Shown: piece after piece, positions 1 to 8,884 of the stretch
How positions within the stretch are numbered: position 1 is the stretch's first letter
Layout: each line of letters opens with the position of its first letter
DNA from: Aurantibacillus circumpalustris
Lineage (GTDB): Bacteria; Bacteroidota; Bacteroidia; B-17B0; Aurantibacillaceae
DNA length: 64,000 nt
Assembly (NCBI RefSeq): GCF_029625215.1
Contig: NZ_CP121197.1
Coordinates: 1,178,001-1,242,000 of the forward strand
Direction of reading: 5' to 3'
Made by a program: the position numbers and the translations under genes
The notes under the pieces: model-generated
The model's input: the letters and a program-made list of their open reading frames with translations, nothing else
The model's database searches: none
Told to the model about the DNA's origin: nothing

Positions 1-1038
1 AATCAACGAGTAAACGATTATTTCGTTTCAAATAAACTTTCTAAAAAAACAAATGGTTTTGGCATTTTTAAAACCATCTTTTTTTGTGCTTGTTTCATTT
101 TGCTTTATTCTTTTGTTATTCTTGCTCATGGGAATAATCTGCAACTATTAATTTGTTATCCACTCATTGGCTTTATTCAAATATGCCTTGTTCTTAACGC
201 TGGGCACGAAGGAGTACACGATTCTTTTTCAAATAACAAAACCATTAATCATCTTTTTGCCTACACTTTTGACCTACTGGGTTCATCGGGTTACCTGTGG
301 AAAATGCGTCACATCTATTCGCACCATCCAAATCCAATGGTTCCAGGTAAAGATGTGGACATTGAACAAACAGGCATGTTAACCTTTATGCCAATGGAAA
401 ATCCGCCAAACATTTTTAAATTTCAAAAAGTATATGCTCCAATATTATATTGTTTTTACACGCTCAATGCTATTTTAAAGCGTGACTGGACAGATTTTTT
501 TTCTAACAAAATAGGACATAAAGTCGTTAAGCATTCAAAAAAGGAAGCCGTATCTTTTGTTGTTTCCAAAATAATTTATTTTACATATGCACTCGTTTTA
601 CCTTTGTTGCTTTCAGGCTGTACTTGGCCGACAGTTTTATTCGGCTTTTTTTTGATGCACCTCGCAGCAAGTGTTTCTGCAGCCGTTGCACTTTTTCCAG
701 CACACTTGTATGAAGAGTCTATATTTCCTAGTCCAGATAATGAACACGGACACCTAAACACCACCTGGTCTGAGCACCAAATGAGTGTTACCATGGATTT
801 TGGCACACGTCTTCCTTTTGTTGCTTTCTTTTTTGGTGGCATAAACTACCATGCCGTGCATCATCTTTTCCCAAGTGTTTCGCACGTTCATTTTCCGGAA
901 ATAAGAAAAATTCTGGATGCCACTGCGTTGGATTTTAATATTCCTTACAACCATAGGCCTTCTCTTAATACCGCTGTTATTTCACATTGGCGCTTGCTAA
1001 GAAAAAATGGCGTGGCGCACATGAATGAAATTATTTAA
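1..1038 (+). CDS. Fatty acid desaturase (acyl-lipid/acyl-CoA type), 5' truncated
   Basis: Integral-membrane di-iron desaturase that would insert a double bond in a fatty acyl chain. The reading frame is open from base 1, so the start lies outside the window and 345 residues are visible. The three histidine boxes are present: HEGVH at visible residues 69-73, HIYSHH at 104-109 and HAVHH at 284-288, with hydrophobic segments between them. The third box begins with His rather than the Gln typical of front-end desaturases that carry a cytochrome b5 domain, and no b5 domain is visible. An internal TTG at base 100 is not the start, because desaturase-like sequence continues upstream of it. The family is clear. 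The regiospecificity and substrate cannot be told from sequence. Confidence 0.9.
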   Translation, partial: NQRVNDYFVSNKLSKKTNGFGIFKTIFFCACFILLYSFVILAHGNNLQLLICYPLIGFIQICLVLNAGHEGVHDSFSNNKTINHLFAYTFDLLGSSGYLWKMRHIYSHHPNPMVPGKDVDIEQTGMLTFMPMENPPNIFKFQKVYAPILYCFYTLNAILKRDWTDFFSNKIGHKVVKHSKKEAVSFVVSKIIYFTYALVLPLLLSGCTWPTVLFGFFLMHLAASVSAAVALFPAHLYEESIFPSPDNEHGHLNTTWSEHQMSVTMDFGTRLPFVAFFFGGINYHAVHHLFPSVSHVHFPEIRKILDATALDFNIPYNHRPSLNTAVISHWRLLRKNGVAHMNEII

Positions 1039-1252
1039 GTTCGAGCAAAATTATTTTTTTGAGCTGTCTATCTTCGTAAAAACCTAATCAAACGCTGGTA
1101 CTCCTTCAGTAGGGCGCAGATTTTATTCGAACGAATTAACGGAGGTTTTAATGTGGCTGACACACGCATAGAAATTAACAGAATTTTTGCTGTGGGTTTT
1201 TAGTGACAAAGTAGAAATCGCTATAAATTCATAACTTTGTTACGATAAATTT
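1039..1252. other. Intergenic region with long-range inverted repeat
   Basis: 214 bases between the desaturase stop and hldD. AAAACCT (about 1079-1085) and AGGTTTT (about 1143-1149) form a 7-bp inverted repeat with a long spacer. A minus-strand frame of roughly 35 codons without stop crosses it but has no recognisable similarity. The 3' end holds the hldD promoter element. I see no convincing terminator. It could be a small RNA, a decayed repeat or nothing. Confidence 0.3.
1232..1239 (+). promoter_or_regulatory. Bacteroidota -7 promoter element for hldD
   Basis: TAACTTTG matches the Bacteroidota primary sigma -7 consensus TAnnTTTG exactly. It ends 13 bases before the hldD ATG, predicting a very short 5' leader. 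No clear -33 TTG partner is visible at the usual distance. Confidence 0.55.
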
Positions 1253-2218
1253 ATGATAGTAATTACCGGTTCAGCAGGATTTATAGGAAGTTGCCTTGTT
1301 TCGAAATTTAATTCAGAAGGCTTAACAGATCTTATTTTAGTAGACGATTTTTCTAAAATTGAAAAGGATAAAAACGCTAAGGGTAAAAAATTTACCAAAA
1401 AAATTGAGCGCTCTGTTTTTGTAGAATGGCTTCAAAAAAATTATAAAGAAATAGATTCTATTATTCACATTGGTGCGCGTACAGACACTACTGAATTCAA
1501 TGTTGAATTATTTAACGAGCTAAATCTTAATTACACCAAGGCTCTTTGGAAAATCTGCACGGAACATAAAATTCCTTTCATCTACGCTTCTTCCGCAGCA
1601 ACTTATGGTCTGGGTGAACATGGTTACGATGATGATGAAACAAAAATTCCTTTATTAAAACCATTAAATCCTTACGGTGATAGTAAAAACGATTTTGATA
1701 AATGGGCCATTCAACAAAAAGAAACGCCTCCACACTGGCAGGGATTAAAATTTTTTAATGTGTATGGGCCGAATGAATATCATAAAGCAAGAATGGCTTC
1801 GGTTATTTTTCATTCCTTTTATCAAATTAAAAATACTGGTAAAGTAAAATTATTTAGGTCACACAATCCAAATTATACCGACGGTGGACAATTACGTGAT
1901 TTTGTGTATGTAAAAGATGTTGTGAATGTGATTTGGTTTTTATATTCCAAACAACCTAAAAGTGGAATTTACAATTTAGGAAGCGGTAAGGCCAGAACCT
2001 TTTTAGATTTGGCCGAAGCAACATTTAAAGCACTAAACATTGAACCAAACATAGAATTTATTGATACGCCCATCGATATTCGTGACAAGTACCAATACTT
2101 TACCGAAGCCAACATGCAAAAATTAATTTCAGTTGGTTATTCTAAACCTTTTACTTCTTTGGAGGAAGGGGTTGAAGATTATGTGAAGGGTTATTTGGAT
2201 ACTAATAAATACTTGTAA
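1253..2218 (+). CDS. hldD: ADP-L-glycero-D-manno-heptose 6-epimerase
   Basis: NAD(P)-dependent short-chain epimerase that converts ADP-D-glycero-beta-D-manno-heptose to the L-glycero form for the LPS inner core; cytosolic. The N-terminus has the Rossmann motif TGSAGFIGS (residues 5-13). The catalytic pair is YGDSK (Tyr141, Lys145). Other HldD-typical blocks are IIHIGARTDT, SSAATYG, FFNVYGPNE and RDFVYVKD. The 321-residue length is close to the family norm. The ATG follows closely on a TAnnTTTG element, which fixes the start. The gene stands alone between the desaturase and an unrelated peptidase. It implies a heptose-containing LPS and so agrees with the glycan locus further downstream. Confidence 0.95.
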   Translation: MIVITGSAGFIGSCLVSKFNSEGLTDLILVDDFSKIEKDKNAKGKKFTKKIERSVFVEWLQKNYKEIDSIIHIGARTDTTEFNVELFNELNLNYTKALWKICTEHKIPFIYASSAATYGLGEHGYDDDETKIPLLKPLNPYGDSKNDFDKWAIQQKETPPHWQGLKFFNVYGPNEYHKARMASVIFHSFYQIKNTGKVKLFRSHNPNYTDGGQLRDFVYVKDVVNVIWFLYSKQPKSGIYNLGSGKARTFLDLAEATFKALNIEPNIEFIDTPIDIRDKYQYFTEANMQKLISVGYSKPFTSLEEGVEDYVKGYLDTNKYL

Positions 2219-2306
2219 AAACGATTCTAAGTAAAGTCCCCATAAGATTCTTCAAGATAAATCTTGCGCCAGGAAATTTTTCACTTTTCTTTTCGTAAAT
2301 TTATCT

Positions 2307-4745
2307 ATGCAAAATAAATTTACACTCAAATTTTTAACGCTTTGTTTTTTTGTTTTTCAAAGCATTTGGAATATACACGGTCAGACGTCCGGTTGTCAAA
2401 CTAGCAAAAACGCTCAAACGCAATCCATTTATTACTCTTCTGAAAACCTGCGAAGCGATACGTTTAATGTGTTAAAGTATACCATTAATCTTGAGATTGG
2501 AAACACAGGCAGTCCGCAGTTGGCAGGAAATACCCAAATTCGTTTTGCACCAAAATTAAATAACCGAACATTTATTCGATTTGATCTTCTTAAACTTGTT
2601 CTAGATTCAGTGAAAGAAAATACGCAGTTGCTTACTTATACTTATAACGACACCATTCTTAAAGTAAATTTCACAACGCCAAAAAACACTACAGATACAT
2701 CAATCTTTACCGTTTATTATCATGGTATTCCACAAATTGATGGAACTGGTTGGGGTGGATTTTATTTTGACAATGCTCAGAACGCGCAATATGCATACAA
2801 TCTGGGAGTCGGTTTCGGTGCTAAGCCGCACAACTATGGACGTGTTTGGTTTCCATGTTTTGACAATTTTGTAGAGAGAAGTAAATACGAATTTAATATC
2901 ACTTCTGATTCTACACGAAGAGCTTATTGTAACGGACAATTAATGTCAGACTTTGTTACTGCAAACAAACGTACAAGAAAATGGGTCTTAAATGAAGAGG
3001 TACCAACCTACATAGTTAATGTTGCCTTAGCAAATTACACTCAGGTGAACTGGACAGTTAATACACTTACGGGGATTAAACCTATCACCTTAGTTGGTGT
3101 TGCTTCCGATACCACAGCCATGAAAACTGGCTTTGCAAACTTAAAAAATTGCATTACAGGTTTTGAAAATTATTTTGGTCCGTATAAATGGAATCGTTTT
3201 GGTTATTGCTTAGTTCCATTTAATAGCGGCGCCATGGAGCATGCAACCAATATTTCTTATCCAAGAGCTTTTATTGGAAATCTTACTTACGAAGCGGATT
3301 TAATGGCACATGAATTATCTCATCATTGGTGGGGAGATTTAATAACCTGTGAAACACAAGAAGACATGTGGATTAATGAAGGTATGGCAACCTTTAGTAG
3401 TTATATGTTTACTGAATGGCAATATGGAAAAACCGCCTACATAAATAAGGTTAAAGCTGTACACGAAGATCTTTTACATTTTCTACATAAAAATGAGGGC
3501 GGCTTTAGAGCAATAAGTGGCGTTCCGCATAGCCTGACATACGGTACTCATGTTTACAGTAAAGGCGCAGATGTCGCACACACGCTGAGAGGATATATGG
3601 GAGACAGCGCATTTTTTGCAGGGGCTAAATATACCATGCAGCAAAATGCATTTAAAAGCATTAACAGTAATGAGTTTAGAGATCATTTACAAACTAGTAG
3701 TGGACAAAACTTAATCGATTTTTTTAATAATTGGGTTTTCTCGGGCGGTTGGTCGCACTTCGCGATTGATTCAGTTCGTTACATTCAAAATGGCACTAAT
3801 ACAGATGCTGTAGTATCTTTAAAACAAAAACTATATGGCGCATCAACACTTCACTCAAGCGTTCCACTTGAACTGAGTTTCTTTAAAAGTGATTGGAGTC
3901 GTATCGTAAAAAAAGTAGTTATATCGGGAGCAACACAAACATTTACCTTAGCTAATGTTGGGACAGCTGTGTATTGTGCGCTAAATTATGATGACAAAAT
4001 AAGTGACGCGACTTCGCATGAGGCAAAAATTATTAAGGTCAATGGAAATGTAAGTTATACATTGGGGAAACTGTTTCTTCAAGTTCAAAATGCGGGAGCG
4101 GATTCTTCTTTAGTAAGAGTAATTCATAATTATGTAAAACCTGATCCGTTTATTTACAACCCTATTCAGCATAAATTATCAGACCAACATTTTTGGAAGG
4201 TAGAAGGTATTTTATCTAATGGCTTTGTATCGAAAGCAAGATTTAATTACGATGGTAATAAAACAAACAGTGGTATATATGGATACCTGGATACGCTTTT
4301 AACTACTGTAAATGGAGATAGCATTAACTTATTTTACAGACAAAATGCAGCTAACAACTGGCGTTTGGTTACGAATGTTACAAAGTTTAGTTCTGGTTTG
4401 AAAAATGGATACATTCAAATTGACACACTTAAAATCGGTGAATATGCATTTGGAAATTATGGCGATTCAACTTTAGTCGGTGTAAATTTAAGTTCAAAAA
4501 GTAAAGTGGGAATTAAAGTTTATCCAAATCCCGCAACACAAACATGTGTAATTGATTTTAAAGAAACACCTAAACAAGAATATGAATTAACCGTATTTGA
4601 TATTGAAGGTAAAGAGGTCATTCATAAAAATGTAAACGCAAAAAAAACACAGCTGGATATAAGCAACCTCGCAAAAGGAGCCTACTTATTGAAGTTCACG
4701 AATGAGGGTAAAACAGTTTCGTCGCAGAAGCTGTTGGTAGAGTAG
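2307..4745 (+). CDS. M1 family zinc aminopeptidase with T9SS type A sorting domain
   Basis: Secreted zinc metallopeptidase of the aminopeptidase N (gluzincin) family, 812 residues. A signal peptide (residues 1 to about 25, ending near IHGQT) is followed by the M1 beta-saddle. The GAMEN exopeptidase motif reads GAMEH here. The catalytic site is HELSH at 335-339 with the third zinc ligand Glu358 in NEGMA, which gives the HEXXH-X18-E spacing exactly. After the catalytic domain there is a region I cannot name. The last about 75 residues are a T9SS type A signal starting VYPNPA and ending KGAYLLKF...KLLVE, so the enzyme should be exported across the outer membrane and anchored or released. A near-consensus -7 element (TAAATTTA, 2296-2303) sits just before the ATG. 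The downstream gene is convergent, 12 bases away. Confidence 0.92.
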   Translation: MQNKFTLKFLTLCFFVFQSIWNIHGQTSGCQTSKNAQTQSIYYSSENLRSDTFNVLKYTINLEIGNTGSPQLAGNTQIRFAPKLNNRTFIRFDLLKLVLDSVKENTQLLTYTYNDTILKVNFTTPKNTTDTSIFTVYYHGIPQIDGTGWGGFYFDNAQNAQYAYNLGVGFGAKPHNYGRVWFPCFDNFVERSKYEFNITSDSTRRAYCNGQLMSDFVTANKRTRKWVLNEEVPTYIVNVALANYTQVNWTVNTLTGIKPITLVGVASDTTAMKTGFANLKNCITGFENYFGPYKWNRFGYCLVPFNSGAMEHATNISYPRAFIGNLTYEADLMAHELSHHWWGDLITCETQEDMWINEGMATFSSYMFTEWQYGKTAYINKVKAVHEDLLHFLHKNEGGFRAISGVPHSLTYGTHVYSKGADVAHTLRGYMGDSAFFAGAKYTMQQNAFKSINSNEFRDHLQTSSGQNLIDFFNNWVFSGGWSHFAIDSVRYIQNGTNTDAVVSLKQKLYGASTLHSSVPLELSFFKSDWSRIVKKVVISGATQTFTLANVGTAVYCALNYDDKISDATSHEAKIIKVNGNVSYTLGKLFLQVQNAGADSSLVRVIHNYVKPDPFIYNPIQHKLSDQHFWKVEGILSNGFVSKARFNYDGNKTNSGIYGYLDTLLTTVNGDSINLFYRQNAANNWRLVTNVTKFSSGLKNGYIQIDTLKIGEYAFGNYGDSTLVGVNLSSKSKVGIKVYPNPATQTCVIDFKETPKQEYELTVFDIEGKEVIHKNVNAKKTQLDISNLAKGAYLLKFTNEGKTVSSQKLLVE

Positions 4746-4757
4746 TCTGTATATAGT

Positions 4758-5633
4758 CTATTGCACCGTAATTAATTTTTGACTTACTTTTTGCTTTTCA
4801 AAAGTTGTTTTGATGAAATAAACACCAGAAGCTATCCCATTTAAATTAATGATTTGTGAATGATAACCAGGAGTTTCTGGCTGATTATACAATTGTTTCA
4901 CAAGCGCCCCTCTCATGTCGATTAGTTCTATGCCAACAGTCCCAGTTTTTTTAAGATTGTAAGAAATGTTTCCCAAATCCTTTATTGGATTAGGGAAAAT
5001 AGAAACTTGCACGAGTGCATTAGTCTTATTCTCTTTTAACCCAACAGTTAATGTAGTATCAACTGGAGGCGTTGGTATTGGTCCAGCAATCAATGGCATA
5101 GATATCGGTGCGATTACAAAATCACCAGAAGTTGAATTATTTCCATTCACAGCATTTGCAATGGCATAAATTGTTGCATCTCCACTAGAAGGAGCTACCC
5201 ATTTGTAAGTAAATGAGACCGAGGCGCCCGTTTTCACAGAATTATGCACGGCTGATCTTTTTGCGCCAATATTTAAAAATTTTACACCTGTACCAGCATT
5301 TTGCAAAACACCTGCATTTGTATTAGAGGGATTTAAAATTTGTGATGCAAAACCAAATTTAGAAAAATTTGTCGCTGAGGCTTGAATAGTGATTTGGTAG
5401 ACAGAATCGGGTGTGTATTCTGTATCAGAATTAGCATTAACTGAAAATGCGGGAACGGCGGTTATGGTAAGGCCTGAATTCGCACTAAAACCACCGCCGT
5501 GGCAGCTTGTACATGTGGCTTCACCGGGAGAACCGGCATAACCTGCAATTCCATTATTATATTTTGTTATGAATGCGGATGTTCCAATTAAAATAGTAAG
5601 TGCCGTAAAAACGGTGATGAAAGTTTTTTTCAT
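4758..5633 (-). CDS. T9SS-exported choice-of-anchor V-type protein with CxxCH motif
   Basis: 291-residue secreted protein. A signal peptide (about 1-21) is followed by GSPGEATCTSCHGGG around residues 33-48. This matches the short Cys-x-x-Cys-His motif at the head of the family I know as choice-of-anchor V. A beta-rich, Reeler-like domain follows (about 50-185), then a Pro/Thr linker. The C-terminal type A T9SS signal starts IFPNPI and ends ASGVYFIKT...KLITVQ. The single CxxCH could bind haem c, but no redox partner or second haem motif is visible, so electron transfer is only a possibility. A consensus -7 element lies 40 bases upstream, suggesting the gene has its own promoter. The biological function is unknown. 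Confidence 0.8.
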   Translation of the reverse strand: MKKTFITVFTALTILIGTSAFITKYNNGIAGYAGSPGEATCTSCHGGGFSANSGLTITAVPAFSVNANSDTEYTPDSVYQITIQASATNFSKFGFASQILNPSNTNAGVLQNAGTGVKFLNIGAKRSAVHNSVKTGASVSFTYKWVAPSSGDATIYAIANAVNGNNSTSGDFVIAPISMPLIAGPIPTPPVDTTLTVGLKENKTNALVQVSIFPNPIKDLGNISYNLKKTGTVGIELIDMRGALVKQLYNQPETPGYHSQIINLNGIASGVYFIKTTFEKQKVSQKLITVQ

Positions 5634-5672
5634 TGATAAGGGGGGTGTTTTCTTTTGATTTGGTTCTTTTCA

Positions 5673-5680
5673 CAAATGTA
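5673..5680 (-). promoter_or_regulatory. Bacteroidota -7 promoter element for the CxxCH protein gene
   Basis: On the minus strand the sequence is TACATTTG, an exact match to TAnnTTTG, about 40 bases before the ATG at 5633. It separates this gene from the upstream AraC gene on the same strand. Confidence 0.5.
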
Positions 5681-5731
5681 GATTATAAGCCGATCTTTGA
5701 ACTATCCTATTCCGTATTGTTCTTGCACTTT

Positions 5732-6613
5732 TCAACGTTTTTTTCTGAATTGTTGTCTATATTCATTGGGTGTAATTTTTGTTTGCTTTTTAAAGAACCG
5801 ATTAAAATAAGGTACATCTTCAAAATGAAGGTTATAGGAGATCTCTTTGATGTGCATGTCTGTAGCATAAAGTAAACGCTTAGCTTCAAGGAGTGTTCTT
5901 TCCTGAATAAGTTGCGTGGCGGTTTTACCCTCTTGCTTTTTGCAAAGTGCGTTTAAGTGATTTGGAGAAATGGATAAATCTTCAGCATAATCTGAAACAG
6001 TTTTATGCGTTAAGTAATTTTCATCTATTAACGCTTTATATTGATTCACTTTCTGGCTTTTTTCTGAAGGAGTGCTCTTGATATTATCGTGTGTCTTGGT
6101 GAAGTAGGTTTTTAGTTTTAGTAGAATAACATTTAAATATGAACGGCAAATTTCTATACTATCCGCATGACTATGGTTCAGCTCGAAATCGATCGACTGA
6201 ATTAATTCCTCCAATTGCACTGTTAATTCTTTCGTTAAATGTAAAACCGGATAATTAGAATTATTGAAATACGGAAAGACGTTAATTAAACGCTCCTTCG
6301 ACTTCAGGGAAATGAAATCTTCGGCGAAGCAAACGACATAGCCGTTCTTTTTTTTAAGACTTAATCTGTGTATTTGACCTGGAGAAACAAAATGAACACT
6401 GCTATTTTCAACAGGGTAATGACTGAAATCTATTTCATGATTTCCCTTAGCTTGAATAAAAAATAAAAGCTCATAAAAAGTATGACGATGAGGAACGGCG
6501 CTGTTGTATACCTTTCCGCTGTTGTCAAGTAGATTAATAATTCCAAAACCCAAAGCATCCATTTCTTTGGTTTTAATAGCATGCACTGGAACTTGTTTGG
6601 AATAGGAACTCAT
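5732..6613 (-). CDS. AraC family transcriptional regulator
   Basis: 293-residue DNA-binding regulator. The N-terminal half is a cupin-like sensing domain (residues about 30-130, with the histidine-rich segment PHRHTFYELLFF). The C-terminal about 100 residues are the double helix-turn-helix of the AraC/XylS family (VSDYAEDLSISPNHLNALCKK, then IKEISYNLHFEDVPYFNRFF). The stretch PYFNRFFKKQTKITPNEYR is the usual AraC signature. It starts 24 bases after the arylsulfotransferase-like gene and probably shares its transcript. It may control that gene or another local target; the ligand is not predictable. The start ATG matches the expected length of the family. Confidence 0.93.
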   Translation of the reverse strand: MSSYSKQVPVHAIKTKEMDALGFGIINLLDNSGKVYNSAVPHRHTFYELLFFIQAKGNHEIDFSHYPVENSSVHFVSPGQIHRLSLKKKNGYVVCFAEDFISLKSKERLINVFPYFNNSNYPVLHLTKELTVQLEELIQSIDFELNHSHADSIEICRSYLNVILLKLKTYFTKTHDNIKSTPSEKSQKVNQYKALIDENYLTHKTVSDYAEDLSISPNHLNALCKKQEGKTATQLIQERTLLEAKRLLYATDMHIKEISYNLHFEDVPYFNRFFKKQTKITPNEYRQQFRKKR

Positions 6614-6636
6614 TTTACCCTTTGTTCAAAATTAAG

Positions 6637-7980
6637 TTATTTCGGCTTTAGTTTAGTTACACTTTCAACAAGAAAAGGTTTAGAATAAACGGCTCCATCA
6701 ATACCAACAGGAATAGCTACAGAGTAATTACCAGAGTTGTTAATTTCAATTATTTGTGACGTTTCTCCGGTTGACCATTCATAAGAAGAATAACCCCGCC
6801 CTGCATTCAGGTATAATTTATCATTTTTTCTATAAGATCGAATTGCCGGCCGTTGAATTTTCCAAGGCAAGTCCTCATAATTATAAGCACGGTAACTTGC
6901 TACTGTATCGGTAAAAACAATTTCGAACACTTTTGCACCTTTTGAATCTACAACATTAAAAAGAGTTCGTGAATTATTGCTCGTTCCGTAGTTAATTAGT
7001 GTATTACCATTCGCTAACCTCGATACTGATCCTGAGAAAACACTACTGGCTTTAGGATTATCCAAATATCTCCAGATCAATTCAATTTTAAATTTTTTTT
7101 CATCCAGTTTATATTCTTTCGCTAAAGCTGGTCTTATAACAGAATCCATTCTTCCATTATCAAATAAGGAAATATTAGTATTTGCTAAACGCCGAATATC
7201 ATGTTGGCCAATAAATTTATCGGGATCATTGATGAACTCAAACTGATTTTTTTTACCGCCCAAACGCCAGAGCACTGTGCTATCACTTCTTTTAATTTTT
7301 GTAACTTCATTTAGATAACGTGCGGAAACAATATAATTCCCATCGTGATCGAGTTCTAAAGAATTAAAGTGAGTCCAATCAACATTTAACGTGTCTGTTA
7401 AGAAAAAGGAATCAACATCGGTGAAATCGTAATAATCTTTTGCGTGCCATTCAAAGACTACGTTCTTATTTATGTCTTGTTCTTGAATTACTCCGCATTT
7501 TACCTTGGCTTTTTTACTTCCAGGGAGATTCTTATTCATAAACATGTAATGCGAACTTAGATTTATTTCTATAATTTCAATGCCTAGTAAAGCATAGTTT
7601 CCATTCGGCAGTATTAGTAATTCATGCGTATCTTTTAAAAGTCCATTTTTGCAATAAACCGAATCTATAGTTTTAAATGTGCTATCTACTAGATAAAATT
7701 TATTATTGTAATAATATGAAATGAGCCCGTTATTGTGAAGTTTGAAGTCGCAGGTGAGTTGTCCTAAAGGAAGTTTTCTACAATACATAAGGTCTCCGTT
7801 ATTATCTAGAATAAGATGACATTGTTTGGAATTAGAAACACCATTACTTATCTTAAGCAGTGTGCAAAAATAATAACCTGTAGATTGTGGTGTGCACACA
7901 GTTGTTGTATAAGAAGAAATTGCTTGTGCTGTACTACCGAAACTTACACAAAAAAAAAGGAGTGCCAAAAGTGTTTTCAT
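6637..7980 (-). CDS. Arylsulfotransferase (ASST)-like exported protein
   Basis: 447-residue protein with a cleavable signal peptide (about 1-19). The central segment carries features of the arylsulfotransferase/beta-propeller family: LDHDGNYIVSARYLNEV, VLWRLGGKKNQF, then GQHDIRRL and ISLFDNG (about residues 210-275). In characterised ASST enzymes a conserved histidine takes the sulfate; the His of GQHD is a candidate here by position in the motif only. The last about 60 residues look like an Ig/PKD-like strand domain (SSYEWSTGETSQ, GNYSV). I see no T9SS signal at the C-terminus, unlike other large secreted proteins in this window. The substrate is unknown, and many family members are annotated from fold alone. 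The gene is first in a likely two-gene transcript with the AraC regulator. Confidence 0.7.
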   Translation of the reverse strand: MKTLLALLFFCVSFGSTAQAISSYTTTVCTPQSTGYYFCTLLKISNGVSNSKQCHLILDNNGDLMYCRKLPLGQLTCDFKLHNNGLISYYYNNKFYLVDSTFKTIDSVYCKNGLLKDTHELLILPNGNYALLGIEIIEINLSSHYMFMNKNLPGSKKAKVKCGVIQEQDINKNVVFEWHAKDYYDFTDVDSFFLTDTLNVDWTHFNSLELDHDGNYIVSARYLNEVTKIKRSDSTVLWRLGGKKNQFEFINDPDKFIGQHDIRRLANTNISLFDNGRMDSVIRPALAKEYKLDEKKFKIELIWRYLDNPKASSVFSGSVSRLANGNTLINYGTSNNSRTLFNVVDSKGAKVFEIVFTDTVASYRAYNYEDLPWKIQRPAIRSYRKNDKLYLNAGRGYSSYEWSTGETSQIIEINNSGNYSVAIPVGIDGAVYSKPFLVESVTKLKPK

Positions 7981-7997
7981 TTCCGCATGTGCTTATT

Positions 7998-8005
7998 CAA
8001 AAATA
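7998..8005 (-). promoter_or_regulatory. Bacteroidota -7 promoter element for the ASST-like gene
   Basis: The minus strand reads TATTTTTG, an exact TAnnTTTG match, ending 17 bases before the ATG at 7980. The rest of the gap 7981-8086 is AT-rich with no other structure I can support. Confidence 0.45.
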
Positions 8006-8086
8006 GTGTTTTGTAACTAAATAATTCTATATTAATACGATATCATTTGCAATTAAACTTACAAGTTATTTATCTGTAAATTAATT

Positions 8087-8884
8087 CTATTCCGTTAAAC
8101 TTTTCTTTTGTAGTAAGATAAAGTAATGATCAGCAAAATTTGCAAACAAGGCAAAGTTTGCAAAAATTCTTTCACAAATATTAAGAGCTTGTAACAGAAT
8201 GGGTTTATTTGCAAAATAGGTATTTAAATAACTTGGAGGGACAAAAAGCCCAATTGGTCTTATTTTTATAGTTCTAAAATCTTTGAAAAAAACAGAACTA
8301 ATCTCTTTTGGTGAATGATAATATGTTAAAAACTGCGCGCCGTTAATTTCAGTTTTTTGGCCTTGTTTTGTGTTTCTTCGTTTGTAGCGTTTGTCACCCT
8401 GCCAGAGGTAAAAAAAATTCTCCCAAAAACATTTTTTGCCCATTATTACTAATGCTAGATGTCCTCTATTTGAAATGGATGAAGAAATATTCGTAGAGAA
8501 TTTTTTTAATTCCTCACCACTTAAACAATTTAAACCGCCAAAATCAGAAAACAAAAGATCAAAGGAAGAAGAAAGTTTTGTGTGTAATTCGTTTATATCT
8601 GAGATTTCAAAAATAACATTGTCAAGATTGTTTTTATTTTTTTTAGCTTGACCTTCCCTTATCATTTCACTAGAAATATCAGTAGCTAAAACCGATTTAA
8701 CTTTTTGGGCTATGTAAATCGCATCTTCTCCTGTTCCGCAATTTATTTCGAGAACTTTTTTTTGTTTGCTTAGCAAAGGAAGTAAGTATTTGTAAACTCT
8801 TTTGCGCTGGAGAATGCCAATTGGAGAATTGGTAAAGTGCTTATCGTAATCTTTAGCGTATGAATTAAAAGACAATGTTGACAT
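8087..8884 (-). CDS. Class I SAM-dependent methyltransferase
   Basis: 265-residue Rossmann-fold methyltransferase. Motif I reads VLEINCGTGEDAIYIA (about residues 40-55), followed by VLATDISSEMI. A weakly conserved motif IV reads LLFSDFGGLNCL (about 108-120). The fold is of the UbiE/Methyltransf_11 type. The acceptor is unknown. Its start overlaps the last 20 bases of the upstream radical SAM gene, indicating translational coupling and co-function. It is the last gene of the four-gene minus-strand operon 12352 to 8087. The C-terminal part (after about residue 200) is hydrophobic and may contact a lipid or membrane substrate. Confidence 0.85.
   Translation of the reverse strand: MSTLSFNSYAKDYDKHFTNSPIGILQRKRVYKYLLPLLSKQKKVLEINCGTGEDAIYIAQKVKSVLATDISSEMIREGQAKKNKNNLDNVIFEISDINELHTKLSSSFDLLFSDFGGLNCLSGEELKKFSTNISSSISNRGHLALVIMGKKCFWENFFYLWQGDKRYKRRNTKQGQKTEINGAQFLTYYHSPKEISSVFFKDFRTIKIRPIGLFVPPSYLNTYFANKPILLQALNICERIFANFALFANFADHYFILLQKKSLTE

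Noticed and set aside
100-1038. Desaturase starting at TTG 100
   Set aside because: The frame is open to base 1 and the upstream residues fit a desaturase N-terminus, so the gene is truncated by the window edge instead.
2230-2275. AAGATT...AATCTT hairpin as a terminator after hldD
   Set aside because: The stem is AT-rich, has a long imperfect loop and no T-run follows.
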